Source: Hyphomicrobiales bacterium (GTDB lineage: Bacteria; Pseudomonadota; Alphaproteobacteria; Rhizobiales; Rhizobiaceae). From it: 64,000 bases of DNA. Below the pieces are notes generated by a model that saw nothing but the letters and a program-made list of their open reading frames with translations, did no database searches and was not told the origin of the DNA. The stretch covers positions 118,748 through 182,747 of the forward strand of contig UBNQ01000024.1 in NCBI GenBank assembly GCA_900466875.1. The letters are read 5' to 3'. Below are positions 1 to 8,843 of the stretch, piece by piece. Made by a program: the position numbers and the translations under genes. Numbering within the stretch: position 1 is the first letter of the stretch; each line of letters starts with the position of its first letter.

Positions 1-2
1 AA

Positions 3-65
3 GCGGAGGTCGATCCGGCGATCTGGTCAGGCACGTTCGACTGGGTGCTCAAGCGCGCGGGGTAA
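3..65 (+). CDS. possible C-terminal end of an upstream gene (partial)
   Basis: The frame entering from the left edge reads EVDPAIWSGTFDWVLKRAG and stops at TAA 63-65. It looks like an ordinary protein C-terminus, but only 20 codons are visible and I do not recognise the family. If real, it converges with and overlaps by 39 bases the end of the MscS-type gene on the other strand, which is unusual but tolerated in compact genomes. It could also be a chance open frame. Confidence 0.3.
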   Translation, partial: AEVDPAIWSGTFDWVLKRAG

Positions 66-1070
66 GGCACCAATCGGGGCGGCGTCGCTGCCGCCATCAC
101 CTGTCGGCACGATGAGGTAGGAATGTGACGACATGGCAAATTTCACGCCATTGGCGGCGCAATGCCGGCTGACCACGTCGACGATCTCGTTGCGCGCCGG
201 TGTTCGGGCAGCCGGATTGGTGACGCGGAACTGAAGCTCCACATCAAGTGCGACCGCATCGATGCCCTTGAATGCCACGATAGGTTCGGGGCTCTGGACG
301 ATACATTGGCATTCGTCCAAGGCAGCCTTCAGAACTGCTTTGATCGCCGATGGCTGCCGGTCGACCGCGATGCGCAGAACCAATGTGACGAGATGAGTTT
401 CATCCGGGCGCGTGAGGTTCGTCAGGCTGAGCTTCGCCAGAGAGCTGTTGGGAAGGACGACGACGTTATATGCCGGTGTCAAGATCTGCGTCGATCGCCA
501 GTCGTTTTGCACCACGCGCCCCTCTGTTCCGTCGGCAAGCTGTATCCAGTCTCCGATCGAAAACGGACGGCCGAGCGTCAGCGCGATGCCGGAAAAGACG
601 TCACTCAGCGTATTCTGCAGTGCAAGCCCCAGAATGATGGCGACAACGCCGGAGGTTGCGACAAGTGTGCCGATCGGGGCACCGAAGACGAATCCTATGA
701 TCGAAAGCGTTACGCCGAGATAGACGCCGGCAACGATCAAATCCTGTATCAGCCTTGCTTCCTGTGGGCGGCGATCAAGGACGATATAGAGGCGTACGAA
801 ACCGATCGTCGCCCAGGCCAGATGCACCCACCAGAGGATCCTTGCGGACGTGCCGAGATAGGCCGGAATGCCGGCCGTTTCGCCAGCTGCCACACGATGC
901 GGAAGGATGCCTGCCATAAGGAGAACGGCGGTCATCGTGACGAAAAACAGGATTTGGACGATCAGCCGCGCCGTTGGCCGGCGCTTGCCCTGAACTGTCC
1001 AGACGAAAATGCCGATCAGCCCGAGAGCGTCGACGAGCGCAAAGGTGATTGAGGAAGCGTTATCGAACAT
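27..1070 (-). CDS. MscS-family mechanosensitive ion channel
   Basis: A 347-residue inner-membrane protein expected to open under hypo-osmotic membrane tension and release small solutes. There are about five hydrophobic segments in residues 10-160. The last carries the MscS pore-helix signature GLALQNTLSDVFSGI (148-162), followed by the beta-domain start PFSIGDWI (169-176) and the typical VLPNSSL (205-211). Rhizobial relatives of this architecture often carry a C-terminal cyclic-nucleotide-binding domain. None is evident here, where the protein ends in a short polar tail. It lies downstream of the cupin gene on the same strand with a 66-base gap, so it may be read from the same transcript. Family assignment is firm; the gating stimulus is inferred. 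Confidence 0.9.
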   Translation of the reverse strand: MFDNASSITFALVDALGLIGIFVWTVQGKRRPTARLIVQILFFVTMTAVLLMAGILPHRVAAGETAGIPAYLGTSARILWWVHLAWATIGFVRLYIVLDRRPQEARLIQDLIVAGVYLGVTLSIIGFVFGAPIGTLVATSGVVAIILGLALQNTLSDVFSGIALTLGRPFSIGDWIQLADGTEGRVVQNDWRSTQILTPAYNVVVLPNSSLAKLSLTNLTRPDETHLVTLVLRIAVDRQPSAIKAVLKAALDECQCIVQSPEPIVAFKGIDAVALDVELQFRVTNPAARTPARNEIVDVVSRHCAANGVKFAMSSHSYLIVPTGDGGSDAAPIGALPRALEHPVERA

Positions 1071-1136
1071 CTCTGACGTCTCGGAACTGGTGAAGCGACA
1101 GGGCCGGATGCGGCTGCATCCGACCCTGGAGGCGGG

Positions 1137-1559
1137 CTAGTTCTTGATCGGAAAGGTCAGGTCCTTTTGATCGCTGTCGACGACAAAAACAGCAAGAAGT
1201 CTCGCTGGCTTCGTATCGCTGCCGTTCTTACTGACGCCGTGACGATCGCCGGGATATTCGGAGAAACTCTCCCCGGCCTTGTATTCCTTGACCGGGCCAT
1301 CATTGACCTGACTGAGGATCGAGCCTTCGAGCACGGTGGCATAGATAAAGGCGCTGTCGGGATGGGTATGGGCGTCCGAATAGCCGCCCGGTCCATATTC
1401 AACGAGAACACCCTTGAGGCTTTTCCCGGGCACGTTCGGCAGAACGTGCTCATAGACAAGCGTGACCTTGGAAGCCGCGCCGCCGGCCGTGTCATGCGCC
1501 ATGGCGCTGCCTGTCGCGAGCGTAGCAATTACGATGGCGGAGAGGTTTTTTGTGAACAT
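1137..1559 (-). CDS. secreted cupin-domain protein
   Basis: A 140-residue protein with an N-terminal signal peptide (MFTKNLSAIVIATLATGSAMA, cut near residue 21) and one cupin_2 beta-barrel. The metal-binding motif is visible as HTHPDSAFIYATVLEG plus a later PGDRHG. Single-domain periplasmic cupins of this kind are usually of unknown substrate. The start at 1559 is preferred because AGAAGG lies nine bases upstream. The more upstream in-frame starts would overlap the preceding gene. It is the third gene of a same-strand set with an AhpD-like protein and an NmrA-like reductase, opposite a LysR regulator, which suggests a redox or electrophile response. Function beyond the fold is not known. Confidence 0.8.
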   Translation of the reverse strand: MFTKNLSAIVIATLATGSAMAHDTAGGAASKVTLVYEHVLPNVPGKSLKGVLVEYGPGGYSDAHTHPDSAFIYATVLEGSILSQVNDGPVKEYKAGESFSEYPGDRHGVSKNGSDTKPARLLAVFVVDSDQKDLTFPIKN

Positions 1560-1593
1560 CGTGATCATCCTTCTGTGAGGTGAATAGCAGCGG

Positions 1594-2346
1594 CTATTTG
1601 CGTGGTGACGTGGCGAACCACTGTTCGAAGTTGATCCGGCCAAGGCGCGGATTGCTGTCGGTTACAAGCGACCCATCTTCGAGATACGCGCCGAAATACC
1701 GGGCGTCAGGATCGGCGACGACCTCGCGCTTATCACCGGCCGCGTTCAGGTATTGCGCGACCAGATCGTTGAGCCGGAAGCGTTTCGGGCCTGCGATTTC
1801 GACAAGTCCGTTGACCGGCTGGCCAAGCGCCACGTCGGCCATGGCATCGGCAACATCGTCGGAGGCGATCGGCTGTACGAAGGCCGGTGAAAGATGCACC
1901 TTGCCATCAACCATGCCGGACTGCGCAATCCCGGCAAGAAATTCCATGAACTGGGTCGAGTGAACGATGGTGTAGGGAATGCCTGATTCCCGGATCAGTT
2001 TTTCCTGCATCAGCTTGGCCCGGAAATATCCACTTTCCTGCAGGCGTTCCGTGCCGACCACCGAGAGTGCGATATGATGCCTGACGCCGGCCGTTTTTCC
2101 GGCGGCAAGAAGGTTGCGGCCGGAGGTTTCGAAAAACGCCATCACCGCCTCGTCCTCGAAGGATGGGGAATTGGCGAGATCGAGGACGACCTCCGCTCCG
2201 GCCAGCGCTTCGGCAAGCCCCTCACCGGTGATCGTGTTGACCCCCGTATTGGGGGAGGCCGCGATCACCTCATGGCCCTTGGCGCGCAGGCGTTCGGTGG
2301 TCTTTGAACCGATCAGGCCGGTTCCGCCGATGATGACGATCTTCAT
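1594..2346 (-). CDS. NmrA-like NAD(P)-binding oxidoreductase
   Basis: A 250-residue atypical short-chain dehydrogenase of the NmrA/NAD(P)H-binding group. The N-terminal Rossmann motif GGTGLIG (7-13) is clear, followed by an NmrA-like body (VVLDLANSPSFED, HIALSVVG, IVHSTQFMEF). Family members sense NAD(P) or reduce small carbonyl/quinone substrates, and the sequence does not discriminate. It is cytoplasmic, with no signal or membrane segment. It sits 67 bases after the AhpD-like gene and 34 bases before the cupin gene on the same strand, so the three are probably co-transcribed and controlled by the divergent LysR gene. Confidence 0.85.
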   Translation of the reverse strand: MKIVIIGGTGLIGSKTTERLRAKGHEVIAASPNTGVNTITGEGLAEALAGAEVVLDLANSPSFEDEAVMAFFETSGRNLLAAGKTAGVRHHIALSVVGTERLQESGYFRAKLMQEKLIRESGIPYTIVHSTQFMEFLAGIAQSGMVDGKVHLSPAFVQPIASDDVADAMADVALGQPVNGLVEIAGPKRFRLNDLVAQYLNAAGDKREVVADPDARYFGAYLEDGSLVTDSNPRLGRINFEQWFATSPRK

Positions 2347-2413
2347 GATTGTTCCTCCGTCAGCTACGCTGACATTGTCTGGTTATCCGCAGGATGCGGG
2401 TATCTGGCTTGCC

Positions 2414-2893
2414 TCAGTTGAGGCCGGCCTTTTCGAGCCCGTAGAGCTTGTCCGCCGATCCGGGCACAGCCTTGAAGGCGATGCTGGCGCGATTCCAGGC
2501 ATTGATGGTCATGATCGAGAAGGTGAGATCGGAGATTTCCTTCTCCGAAAGCTGGCCGCGAACGCGCTCGTAGAGTTCGTCCGGAATACCGCCCTGCGGC
2601 AATTCGGTAACGGCTTCCGTCCAGGCGAGAGCCGCACGCTCGCGGGGAGCAAACAGGTTCGACTCCCGCCAGATGGCGACATGATAGAGCCGGAGTTCTC
2701 TTTCGCCGTGAATCTTGGCTTCCTTGACATGCATGTCGAGGCAGAAGGCGCAGCCGTTGATCTGCGATGCGCGAATGTTGACGAGATCGCGGATCGACTG
2801 CTCGATCACGCTGTCATTCAGGGACATGCTGAGTTCAGAAATTTTCTTGAAGAATTCCGGCGATTGCGCGGCATAGTTCAGTCGCTGTGTCAT
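2414..2893 (-). CDS. AhpD-like / carboxymuconolactone decarboxylase-family protein
   Basis: A 159-residue protein with the AhpD-type redox motif C48-AF-C51-LDM-H55 in the CMD fold. CMD proteins with a CxxC and a nearby histidine act as alkylhydroperoxidase-like reductases rather than as lactone decarboxylases, so a peroxidase or thiol-redox role is more likely than aromatic degradation. The start at 2893 is chosen because GGAGAG precedes it by four bases; two in-frame ATG codons further upstream lack such a site. It is the first gene of the leftward operon and faces the LysR regulator across repeated TATCCTTA elements. Confidence 0.87.
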   Translation of the reverse strand: MTQRLNYAAQSPEFFKKISELSMSLNDSVIEQSIRDLVNIRASQINGCAFCLDMHVKEAKIHGERELRLYHVAIWRESNLFAPRERAALAWTEAVTELPQGGIPDELYERVRGQLSEKEISDLTFSIMTINAWNRASIAFKAVPGSADKLYGLEKAGLN

Positions 2894-2905
2894 TGTGCTC
2901 TCCAT

Positions 2906-2951
2906 AATTAAGGACTTCATATATCCTTATGGATACAAAATATCCTTAATT
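2906..2951. promoter_or_regulatory. repeated TATCCTTA operator region between AhpD-like and LysR genes
   Basis: The divergent intergenic region holds TATCCTTA at 2922-2929 and again at 2941-2948. An outer inverted repeat, AATTAAGGA (2906-2914) and TCCTTAATT (2943-2951), encloses the inner palindrome TATCC-TTAT-GGATA (2922-2935). LysR-type regulators usually bind such dyads in the shared promoter of the gene they control. Direct binding is inferred from position and symmetry. Confidence 0.55.
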
Positions 2952-3033
2952 GATGGACGCGCAATTAAAACCGGTATAACCTTTCGACATAACGCTTATT
3001 CCAAGCGACGTGGGGCACGATGAGGGGATCGGC

Positions 3034-3951
3034 ATGGATATCGTTTCGGCATTGCGAACGTTTCTGCGGGTCGCAGAGACCGGCTCGTTTTCAGCGGCGG
3101 CGCTGGACCTTGGCCTGACCCAACCCGCCGTTTCGCGGCAGGTCTCGTCGCTGGAAGAGCATTACAGCACGCGGCTGTTTCATCGCTCGACCAATGCTCT
3201 TTCGCTGACGGTCGAAGGCGAGCAAATGATCCCGATGGCCCACAAGGTCATCGAAGCAGTTGACGCGCTGGGCGAGACGACCCTCCCCGAGGGCATTGTC
3301 GCTGTCGGCAAGGTGAAGGTCAGTCTGCCGGCACCGCTCGGTCTTTATATCAGCGACCGGCTGCCGGCCTTTCTGGCGCAACATCCCGGCCTGTCTGTCG
3401 ACATGCTTTTTCGCGAGCCTCCTTCAGATCTCGTGGGAGAGGGCATCGATCTTGAAGTCCGGCTCGGAGATGTGATGGACAATAGCCTGATCTGTCGCCG
3501 GATCGGATGGACGACAGCCTATCTTGTCGCAGCACCAGATTACCTTGCCGGCCGAAATGCTCCCATTCGCCTGGAAGATATCTGCGACCATGACAGCATT
3601 TGCTACAATCGCGGCGGCGAGGGGCGTTTCTGGAGTTTTCTGAACGGCGCGGATGTCGAGAAGATCAAGGTCACGCCGCGGATGATTTTCGACAACGCCG
3701 TGGCGGTACATCGCGCAGCGCTTGCCGGCGGTGGACTGGCGGTTCTGTCCCACATTCTCGCGATTGACGACATCCGATCGGGGCGGCTTGTTCGCCTCCT
3801 GCCGATCTACCCGCCATCGCGCCTGCCAATCACCGTGGTTTATGCCTCACGCCGCAATTTGCCGCTTCGGGTCCGCACCATCCTCGACTTTCTGGTCGAG
3901 GCGGTTGCGCAGGATGGACTGATGGGGCGTAGCGCGGACAATGCCATTTAG
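3034..3951 (+). CDS. LysR-family transcriptional regulator
   Basis: A 305-residue LysR-type regulator. The N-terminal winged helix-turn-helix covers about residues 1-60 (ALRTFLRVAETGSFSAAALDLGLTQPAVSRQ), and a substrate-binding-like effector domain follows. The start at 3034 has GAGGGG six bases upstream; an in-frame GTG at 3010 is less likely. It is divergent from the AhpD-like/NmrA/cupin operon, across the TATCCTTA repeats, so it most likely controls that operon and itself. The effector is unknown. The downstream gene converges on it. Confidence 0.9.
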   Translation: MDIVSALRTFLRVAETGSFSAAALDLGLTQPAVSRQVSSLEEHYSTRLFHRSTNALSLTVEGEQMIPMAHKVIEAVDALGETTLPEGIVAVGKVKVSLPAPLGLYISDRLPAFLAQHPGLSVDMLFREPPSDLVGEGIDLEVRLGDVMDNSLICRRIGWTTAYLVAAPDYLAGRNAPIRLEDICDHDSICYNRGGEGRFWSFLNGADVEKIKVTPRMIFDNAVAVHRAALAGGGLAVLSHILAIDDIRSGRLVRLLPIYPPSRLPITVVYASRRNLPLRVRTILDFLVEAVAQDGLMGRSADNAI

Positions 3952-3972
3952 GTTGGCGGGTAGCCTTGCTCT

Positions 3973-4006
3973 TGCGGAAGGATCGAGTTCATCCAATCCT
4001 ACCGCA
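3973..4006. terminator. hairpin between convergent genes
   Basis: TGCGG-A-AGGAT (3973-3983) pairs with ATCCT-A-CCGCA (3996-4006), ten base pairs with one central A-A mismatch and a 12-base loop. It lies in the 60-base gap between the convergent LysR and diguanylate cyclase genes, so it could terminate both. There is no strong T-run on either side, so efficiency is uncertain. Confidence 0.45.
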
Positions 4007-4011
4007 TGTCT

Positions 4012-5700
4012 CTAGGCACCCTGTACCAACATCACTTTGGTTCGATTGCGGCCCGCAAGTTTGGCATCGTAAAGCAATCTGTCTGCCTGCTTGTAAAGCT
4101 CCGCAAACCCCGCATCGGCATCCGGCAGCGTATTTGTCATGCCCATGCTGGCAGTCACGGCCTGACCGACCTCGGGCAATGCGGTTGCGACGGCCGCCGT
4201 AATCGCCTGACGCCGGCGTTCGGCCCGCAACTGGGCATCGTCGCCGCGCACAAGCAGAACGAACTCCTCACCGCCGAGGCGGAAGGCGTGAATCTGGGGA
4301 TCAGCCTGCAGGGTTTCCGCCACGGCTTTCAATACCGCATCACCGGTTCCGTGGCCATAAACGTCGTTGATCGACTTGAAGTGGTCCAGATCGAGCACTG
4401 CAAGCGCTCGATACCCTTCGGCACGATAGGTCTCGAAATTCCGCTCGATTGCCCGCCGGTTAAGAAGCCCCGTCAGCGCATCGGATTCCGAAAGGCGCTC
4501 GAACACATCCGCTTCAAAGCGCGCAGTGTCTCTCTGCCGCTTGAGCGTCATGAAGCGGTCGGCAACGCCGAGCGTTGTGAACAAAACCTCGCATACGCAA
4601 CCCACATAGAAAAGCAGCATCGCGTCGTTGCTTTCCAGCCAGGGAACTACGCCCGTCACCAGACGCACCGATCCGGCCACGATCACCGGTACGTAGCCGA
4701 TCGCCTGGAACTTGGCGGCCCGGCTGCCACGCCGCAATGCATCGGCAACCGACAGTATGAAGACGACGAGGATCGGCGCAAAGGCTGCCGTGTACACCGA
4801 TGACTGGACTGGTCGCGCGACAAACGGAAAGGCTGCATGAAAGATACTGAGGAACATCGCCCATGCCGCGCAATAAAGCAGTGCGCGACGGAGGAGGGGA
4901 TGAAGGCGACCCGGTTCGATGAAGCTGTGGGTGAACATCGCGCCTGAAGCGACGGTGAGGCCGAAGATAACCGTTGTCATCCAGCTCAATGTCATCGCCG
5001 GCGGATCGAAGAGCACGGCCGCTATTCCGGAAGAGACCACGATCGTCAGCAGCAACGAGATCGTCAGTGTGGCATGCCACAGCACGAATGGCTCATGCAG
5101 AACCCGATAAAAAGCCGCGTTGAAAAGGAGTGGCATCAACAGCATGCCGGCAAGCATGGCCAGCAGAATGAACGAGCGCAGAAGCGCTTGGTCGAGGGGG
5201 AGATCCGACGGCGCCAGATAGGCTCTTTCCAACGTCATTCGATGGCTTGGCAAATCGAATGCAACGACCACCTGTCGTGTGTCGTGTGTCACGCCCGGAA
5301 GAACCGCCTTGAAATAGCCGCCCCGCAGCGAGCTTTTCAGCTCACTCGAAGCGAATGAGTTCTGGCGCACTGCACCATCTTGATCGAGTGCCAGAAGATG
5401 CACCGCCTCAAGCGCACTTCGCCTGGAAAAGAAATATTGGGGAAGTGCATCCGCGGGCGTGAGATCAAAGCGCAGCAAGACTCTTTCACCCTGAAGCGAA
5501 TAGCTTTCATCTCCGCAAACCCAACGCTCGGGCGATTCCACAACGGCAGCGAGGTCGGCCGATCGATCGCTGGAGGCCCAGCAGGAACTCAGAATATCAG
5601 GGCCTTGGTCTGCCTGCAGGGGATCGGCGGCCAGAGATGCCAGCATCACTAGGCCCAAAATGACGATCAGAAACGTTTTTCGCAGGCAGTCCCACACCAT
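4012..5700 (-). CDS. 7TMR-DISM membrane diguanylate cyclase (GGDEF)
   Basis: A 562-residue membrane sensor predicted to make cyclic di-GMP from GTP. It has a signal/anchor (5-28) and a periplasmic DISMED2-like beta domain (about 35-165). A block of about seven membrane helices follows (172-380), then a C-terminal GGDEF domain (about 405-555). The active-site motif is GGEEF (476-480), with the usual LDLDHFKSINDVYGH upstream. The positions where an inhibitory RxxD site would lie read DPQI, so product feedback through that site appears absent. It is monocistronic between a convergent LysR gene and a divergent ABC ATPase. The periplasmic ligand is unknown. Confidence 0.92.
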   Translation of the reverse strand: MVWDCLRKTFLIVILGLVMLASLAADPLQADQGPDILSSCWASSDRSADLAAVVESPERWVCGDESYSLQGERVLLRFDLTPADALPQYFFSRRSALEAVHLLALDQDGAVRQNSFASSELKSSLRGGYFKAVLPGVTHDTRQVVVAFDLPSHRMTLERAYLAPSDLPLDQALLRSFILLAMLAGMLLMPLLFNAAFYRVLHEPFVLWHATLTISLLLTIVVSSGIAAVLFDPPAMTLSWMTTVIFGLTVASGAMFTHSFIEPGRLHPLLRRALLYCAAWAMFLSIFHAAFPFVARPVQSSVYTAAFAPILVVFILSVADALRRGSRAAKFQAIGYVPVIVAGSVRLVTGVVPWLESNDAMLLFYVGCVCEVLFTTLGVADRFMTLKRQRDTARFEADVFERLSESDALTGLLNRRAIERNFETYRAEGYRALAVLDLDHFKSINDVYGHGTGDAVLKAVAETLQADPQIHAFRLGGEEFVLLVRGDDAQLRAERRRQAITAAVATALPEVGQAVTASMGMTNTLPDADAGFAELYKQADRLLYDAKLAGRNRTKVMLVQGA

Positions 5701-5900
5701 TGCCCAACGCTACACGCCAAAGATTGCAATGAGGTTACACAAAATGGCTGCTGTAGGAGCGGAGAGGAGCGCCGCATCATTGGGTAGCTGACGTCAAAAA
5801 CATGACTGGCATGTCCTTGCTCCGACCATAAGCAGGCCTTTCTGCTTGACCTCGCTTCAACCGCGGGGCCAAAAGGAACCGACGCAAGGCTGGAGGTTTT

Positions 5901-6737
5901 ATGGTCGAGCCCGTTTTGAAAACCGTACAGCGTGGCTCGAACAGCAGACTTGAGGCTCGCGATGTAACCCTGGTCTATGGTGAGCGGACGATTTCCCGCG
6001 ATCTGCGTTTCCAGGTCCCGGACGGGCTTTTTACCGTGATCGTGGGTCCTAACGCGTGCGGCAAGTCTACCCTTTTGAGGGCGCTGGCACGGATCATTAG
6101 ACCGCACACCGGCCATGTCGTGCTCGACGGCAAGGAAATCGAGCGCATACCGGCCCGCGATGTCGCACGCACGCTCGGCCTTCTGCCACAGAGTTCGGTC
6201 GCGCCAGACGGGATCACGGTCGCCGACCTCGTGGCGCGAGGGCGCTATCCGCACCAGTCCTTCCTGCAGCGCTGGAGCCAGGCGGACGAGGACGCCGTTT
6301 CCTGGGCGATGCGGACGGCCCGAGTGGAAGAGCTGGCCGATCGTGCCGTCGACGAGCTTTCCGGCGGGCAGCGCCAGCGTGTGTGGATTGCTATGGTGCT
6401 GGCACAGGAAACGCCGCTTCTACTTCTCGACGAGCCGACGACCTTTCTCGATATCGCCCACCAGATCGAGCTCCTCAATCTCCTGCGCGATCTCAACCGG
6501 CGGCAGGGTAATACCGTCGTCGCGGTTTTGCACGATCTCAATCAGGCCTGCCGTTATGCGGATCACATCGTCGCCATGCGCGACGGGCGCATCGTTGCGG
6601 AAGGTAACTCACGCAGCGTCATGACCGCAGAACTCGTGAAGACTGTCTTCGGGCTCGCGGCCATCGTCATCGATGATCCCGTGACCGGCGATCCGCTGGT
6701 CGTGCCGCTCGATGAGACCGCAGCGTCCGAAGGATAG
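5901..6737 (+). CDS. FecE/FepC-type siderophore ABC transporter ATPase
   Basis: A 278-residue ATP-binding subunit of an iron-siderophore importer. Walker A GPNACGKST is at 49-57, the signature LSGGQRQR starts at 151, Walker B LLLLDEP is at 171-177, and the H-loop is in VAVLHDLNQACRYAD. The last phrase is typical of the FecE/FepC/BtuD group. The start has GGAGG four bases upstream. It is transcribed towards the permease genes and ends six bases from the end of the nearer one, so the ATPase is not in the permease transcript. It is presumably the energising partner of the two FecCD permeases and binding protein encoded at 6.7-9.8 kb. Confidence 0.93.
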   Translation: MVEPVLKTVQRGSNSRLEARDVTLVYGERTISRDLRFQVPDGLFTVIVGPNACGKSTLLRALARIIRPHTGHVVLDGKEIERIPARDVARTLGLLPQSSVAPDGITVADLVARGRYPHQSFLQRWSQADEDAVSWAMRTARVEELADRAVDELSGGQRQRVWIAMVLAQETPLLLLDEPTTFLDIAHQIELLNLLRDLNRRQGNTVVAVLHDLNQACRYADHIVAMRDGRIVAEGNSRSVMTAELVKTVFGLAAIVIDDPVTGDPLVVPLDETAASEG

Positions 6738-6743
6738 GACTGG

Positions 6744-7802
6744 TTACCCCCTTTTCCGCGTCAGGAGCCAGAGAAGGTAAAGGCCGCCTACAAGACCTGT
6801 CGTGCGCCCGATCGGCAAAATCAGATCGGCGGCTATGTACTGGGTGATGAGATCCGCGATGACGAGCAGGAATGCTCCCATGGCTGCGGCGCTCAACACG
6901 GGAACTCCGCGCGAGGCGGTCAGCCGGGCTGCGAGCTGGGGGGCGGCCAGCGCCAGAAAGGCGATCGGTCCCGCAGCACCGGTGGCAACGCCGGCGAGAA
7001 GCACGGCACATGCGATCATGGCGAACCGCGTCCGTTCGACATGGACACCCAGCTGACGCGCCAGATCGTCGCCCATTTCGATCATCCGCAGCCTGGTTGC
7101 CGCAAGACCGATAAGCGGCACAAGCAGAAGCGCACCTCCCATGACGGTCCGGGCGTGATCCCAGTTACGGGCATCAAGCGAGCCGGCGAGCCAGAGATTA
7201 GCAGTGATCGCATTGTCGAGATCGCCCTTCACCAGCATCAAGCCATTAAGTGCGCTCAGCGTCGCTCCGGCGCCGATACCGATCAGGACCAGACGATAAC
7301 CGCCGGTTACCCCATGTTTGAACGACAGGAGATAGACGACGGTTGCCGTCGCCAATCCACCGAACATGGCCGACAGCGCAACCGCAAGCGGTCCGCCGCC
7401 GAAAATCACGATCTGGAACAGCGCGCCTGTGGCAGCGCCCGTCGTGAAGCCGATCACATCTGGCGATCCGAGCGCATTGCGGGATACCGACTGGAACACC
7501 GCGCCCGAGACACCCAAAGCTGCACCAGCAAAGATTGCAACCAGCAGACGCGGCAGGCGCAGGTTCAGAATGACCTGCTCTCGCATCCCGCCTTCGCCCT
7601 GTCCGAAAAGCGTGGCAATCACCTCCATGAAGGGAACCGGAACACGACCGAGCGTGATGGCAAAGAGCGCGGCACACAGCGTGACAACCAACAGGCAGAG
7701 TGTAATCGCGACGGGGCGGATGCCGACGGCGAAGGACATGCGCCGGCTGCGCCAGACAAATCGCCCCGGAGTTCGCGATAATGGGCTGGATACACGGTTC
7801 AT
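6744..7802 (-). CDS. FecCD/FepG-type iron-siderophore ABC permease
   Basis: A 352-residue integral membrane permease with about ten hydrophobic helices. Family landmarks include GAALGVSGAVFQSVSRNALGSPDVIG and GPIAFLALAAPQLA, so it forms half of the translocation channel for a ferric siderophore. The start at 7802 overlaps the stop of the preceding permease gene (ATGA), which points to translational coupling. Further upstream in-frame codons belong to the neighbour and are rejected. The order binding protein - permease - permease is the usual one, but the ATPase gene lies on the opposite strand just beyond this stop codon. Confidence 0.93.
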   Translation of the reverse strand: MNRVSSPLSRTPGRFVWRSRRMSFAVGIRPVAITLCLLVVTLCAALFAITLGRVPVPFMEVIATLFGQGEGGMREQVILNLRLPRLLVAIFAGAALGVSGAVFQSVSRNALGSPDVIGFTTGAATGALFQIVIFGGGPLAVALSAMFGGLATATVVYLLSFKHGVTGGYRLVLIGIGAGATLSALNGLMLVKGDLDNAITANLWLAGSLDARNWDHARTVMGGALLLVPLIGLAATRLRMIEMGDDLARQLGVHVERTRFAMIACAVLLAGVATGAAGPIAFLALAAPQLAARLTASRGVPVLSAAAMGAFLLVIADLITQYIAADLILPIGRTTGLVGGLYLLWLLTRKRG

Positions 7803-8839
7803 AGCTTCGATATCCGATGGCGACGAACGAGCGCGATGAAGAACGGGCCGCCCATCAACGCAACCATGATGCCGACGCCGACCTCTCCGGGTGGCGCGAT
7901 CACCCGACCGAGCGCGTCGGCGCTGACCAGGAGGAGGGCGGCTATCGTCATGGCGTAGGGCAGCAGCCAGCGATGCCCCGGACCGGTAATCAGGCGGGCG
8001 ATATACGGCGCGGTCAATCCGACAAAGCCGATAGGGCCGGCGGCAGCCGTCGCCGTACCGGAAAGAACGATCACGGCAAGCGCCGAAAAGCTCCATATGT
8101 ACAATGGATTGCCTCCGAGCGCCTTGGCCAGGTCTGCGCCGAGCGCTGCCGTATCCAGTGCTTTCGCCAAGGTGAATGTGATCAGAATTCCGACGGATGA
8201 AAGCGCGAAAGCAGGCACAAGAACCGGATAGCTGCGTCCTTGTAGAGAACCGACCGACCAATTGCGGAACTGATCGAAGACCTGTTCATCGCTGTTGACG
8301 AGAATGATCTGGGTCAGCGACATCAGGACGACGGAGAGAGCGGCCCCTGCCAGCACCACACGCACCGGATCGCCATTCTGCCCCAGATTGCCGAGAAGAT
8401 AGACGGCCGCCCCAGCCAGCGCAGCGCCGGCAATACCGAAAGCCATATAGGCCGTGACATCTGTTATGCCGAGAAAGGCGATGGCACCGGTAACCGCCAT
8501 CGCTGCGCCTGCATTGATGCCGAGAATACCGGGATCGGAGAGCGGATTGCGGGTAAGCGCCTGCATGATCGTGCCGGCTGCTCCGAGCGCCGCACCAACG
8601 ACGATTGCAAGCAGGGTGCGGGGAATGCGCAACAAGCGCACCAGAAGATGATCGCTGTCGGCCGGATCGAAATGGGTGATCGCATTCCACGTGGTCACGA
8701 GCGGGATAGGCCGTGCGCCTGCGATAATCCCAAAGACAACCGCGCCCAGAAGCAGGATGCCCAGCGCACATAGTCCGGCCATCAGGCGACGGTCGCGTGT
8801 GCGGGCTCGCGCTGTCGCGCTTCTCGGTCCGTGGCGCAA
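7799..8839 (-). CDS. FecCD/FepD-type iron-siderophore ABC permease
   Basis: The first permease of the pair, 346 residues if it starts at TTG 8839. It has a basic N-terminus, about ten helices, and the family phrases GAALGAAGTIMQALTRNPLSDPGILG and GPIGFVGLTAPYIARL. The TTG start lies four bases after the binding-protein stop and has GGAAA eight bases upstream. The first ATG (8782) has no ribosome-binding site and would leave a 61-base gap, so TTG is preferred but not proven. It pairs with the overlapping downstream permease. Confidence 0.9.
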   Translation of the reverse strand: MRHGPRSATARARTRDRRLMAGLCALGILLLGAVVFGIIAGARPIPLVTTWNAITHFDPADSDHLLVRLLRIPRTLLAIVVGAALGAAGTIMQALTRNPLSDPGILGINAGAAMAVTGAIAFLGITDVTAYMAFGIAGAALAGAAVYLLGNLGQNGDPVRVVLAGAALSVVLMSLTQIILVNSDEQVFDQFRNWSVGSLQGRSYPVLVPAFALSSVGILITFTLAKALDTAALGADLAKALGGNPLYIWSFSALAVIVLSGTATAAAGPIGFVGLTAPYIARLITGPGHRWLLPYAMTIAALLLVSADALGRVIAPPGEVGVGIMVALMGGPFFIALVRRHRISKL

Positions 8840-8843
8840 GGCG

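Noticed and set aside
162..1052. 296-codon open frame on the plus strand opposite the MscS-type gene
   Set aside because: Antisense shadow of a clear channel gene; the translation is rich in Asp, Arg, Cys and His with no family resemblance.
2414..2893. AhpD-like gene as a second pcaC
   Set aside because: It has the CxxC...H redox motif and lies in a redox operon; the true pcaC is at 27.9-28.3 kb in the pca operon.
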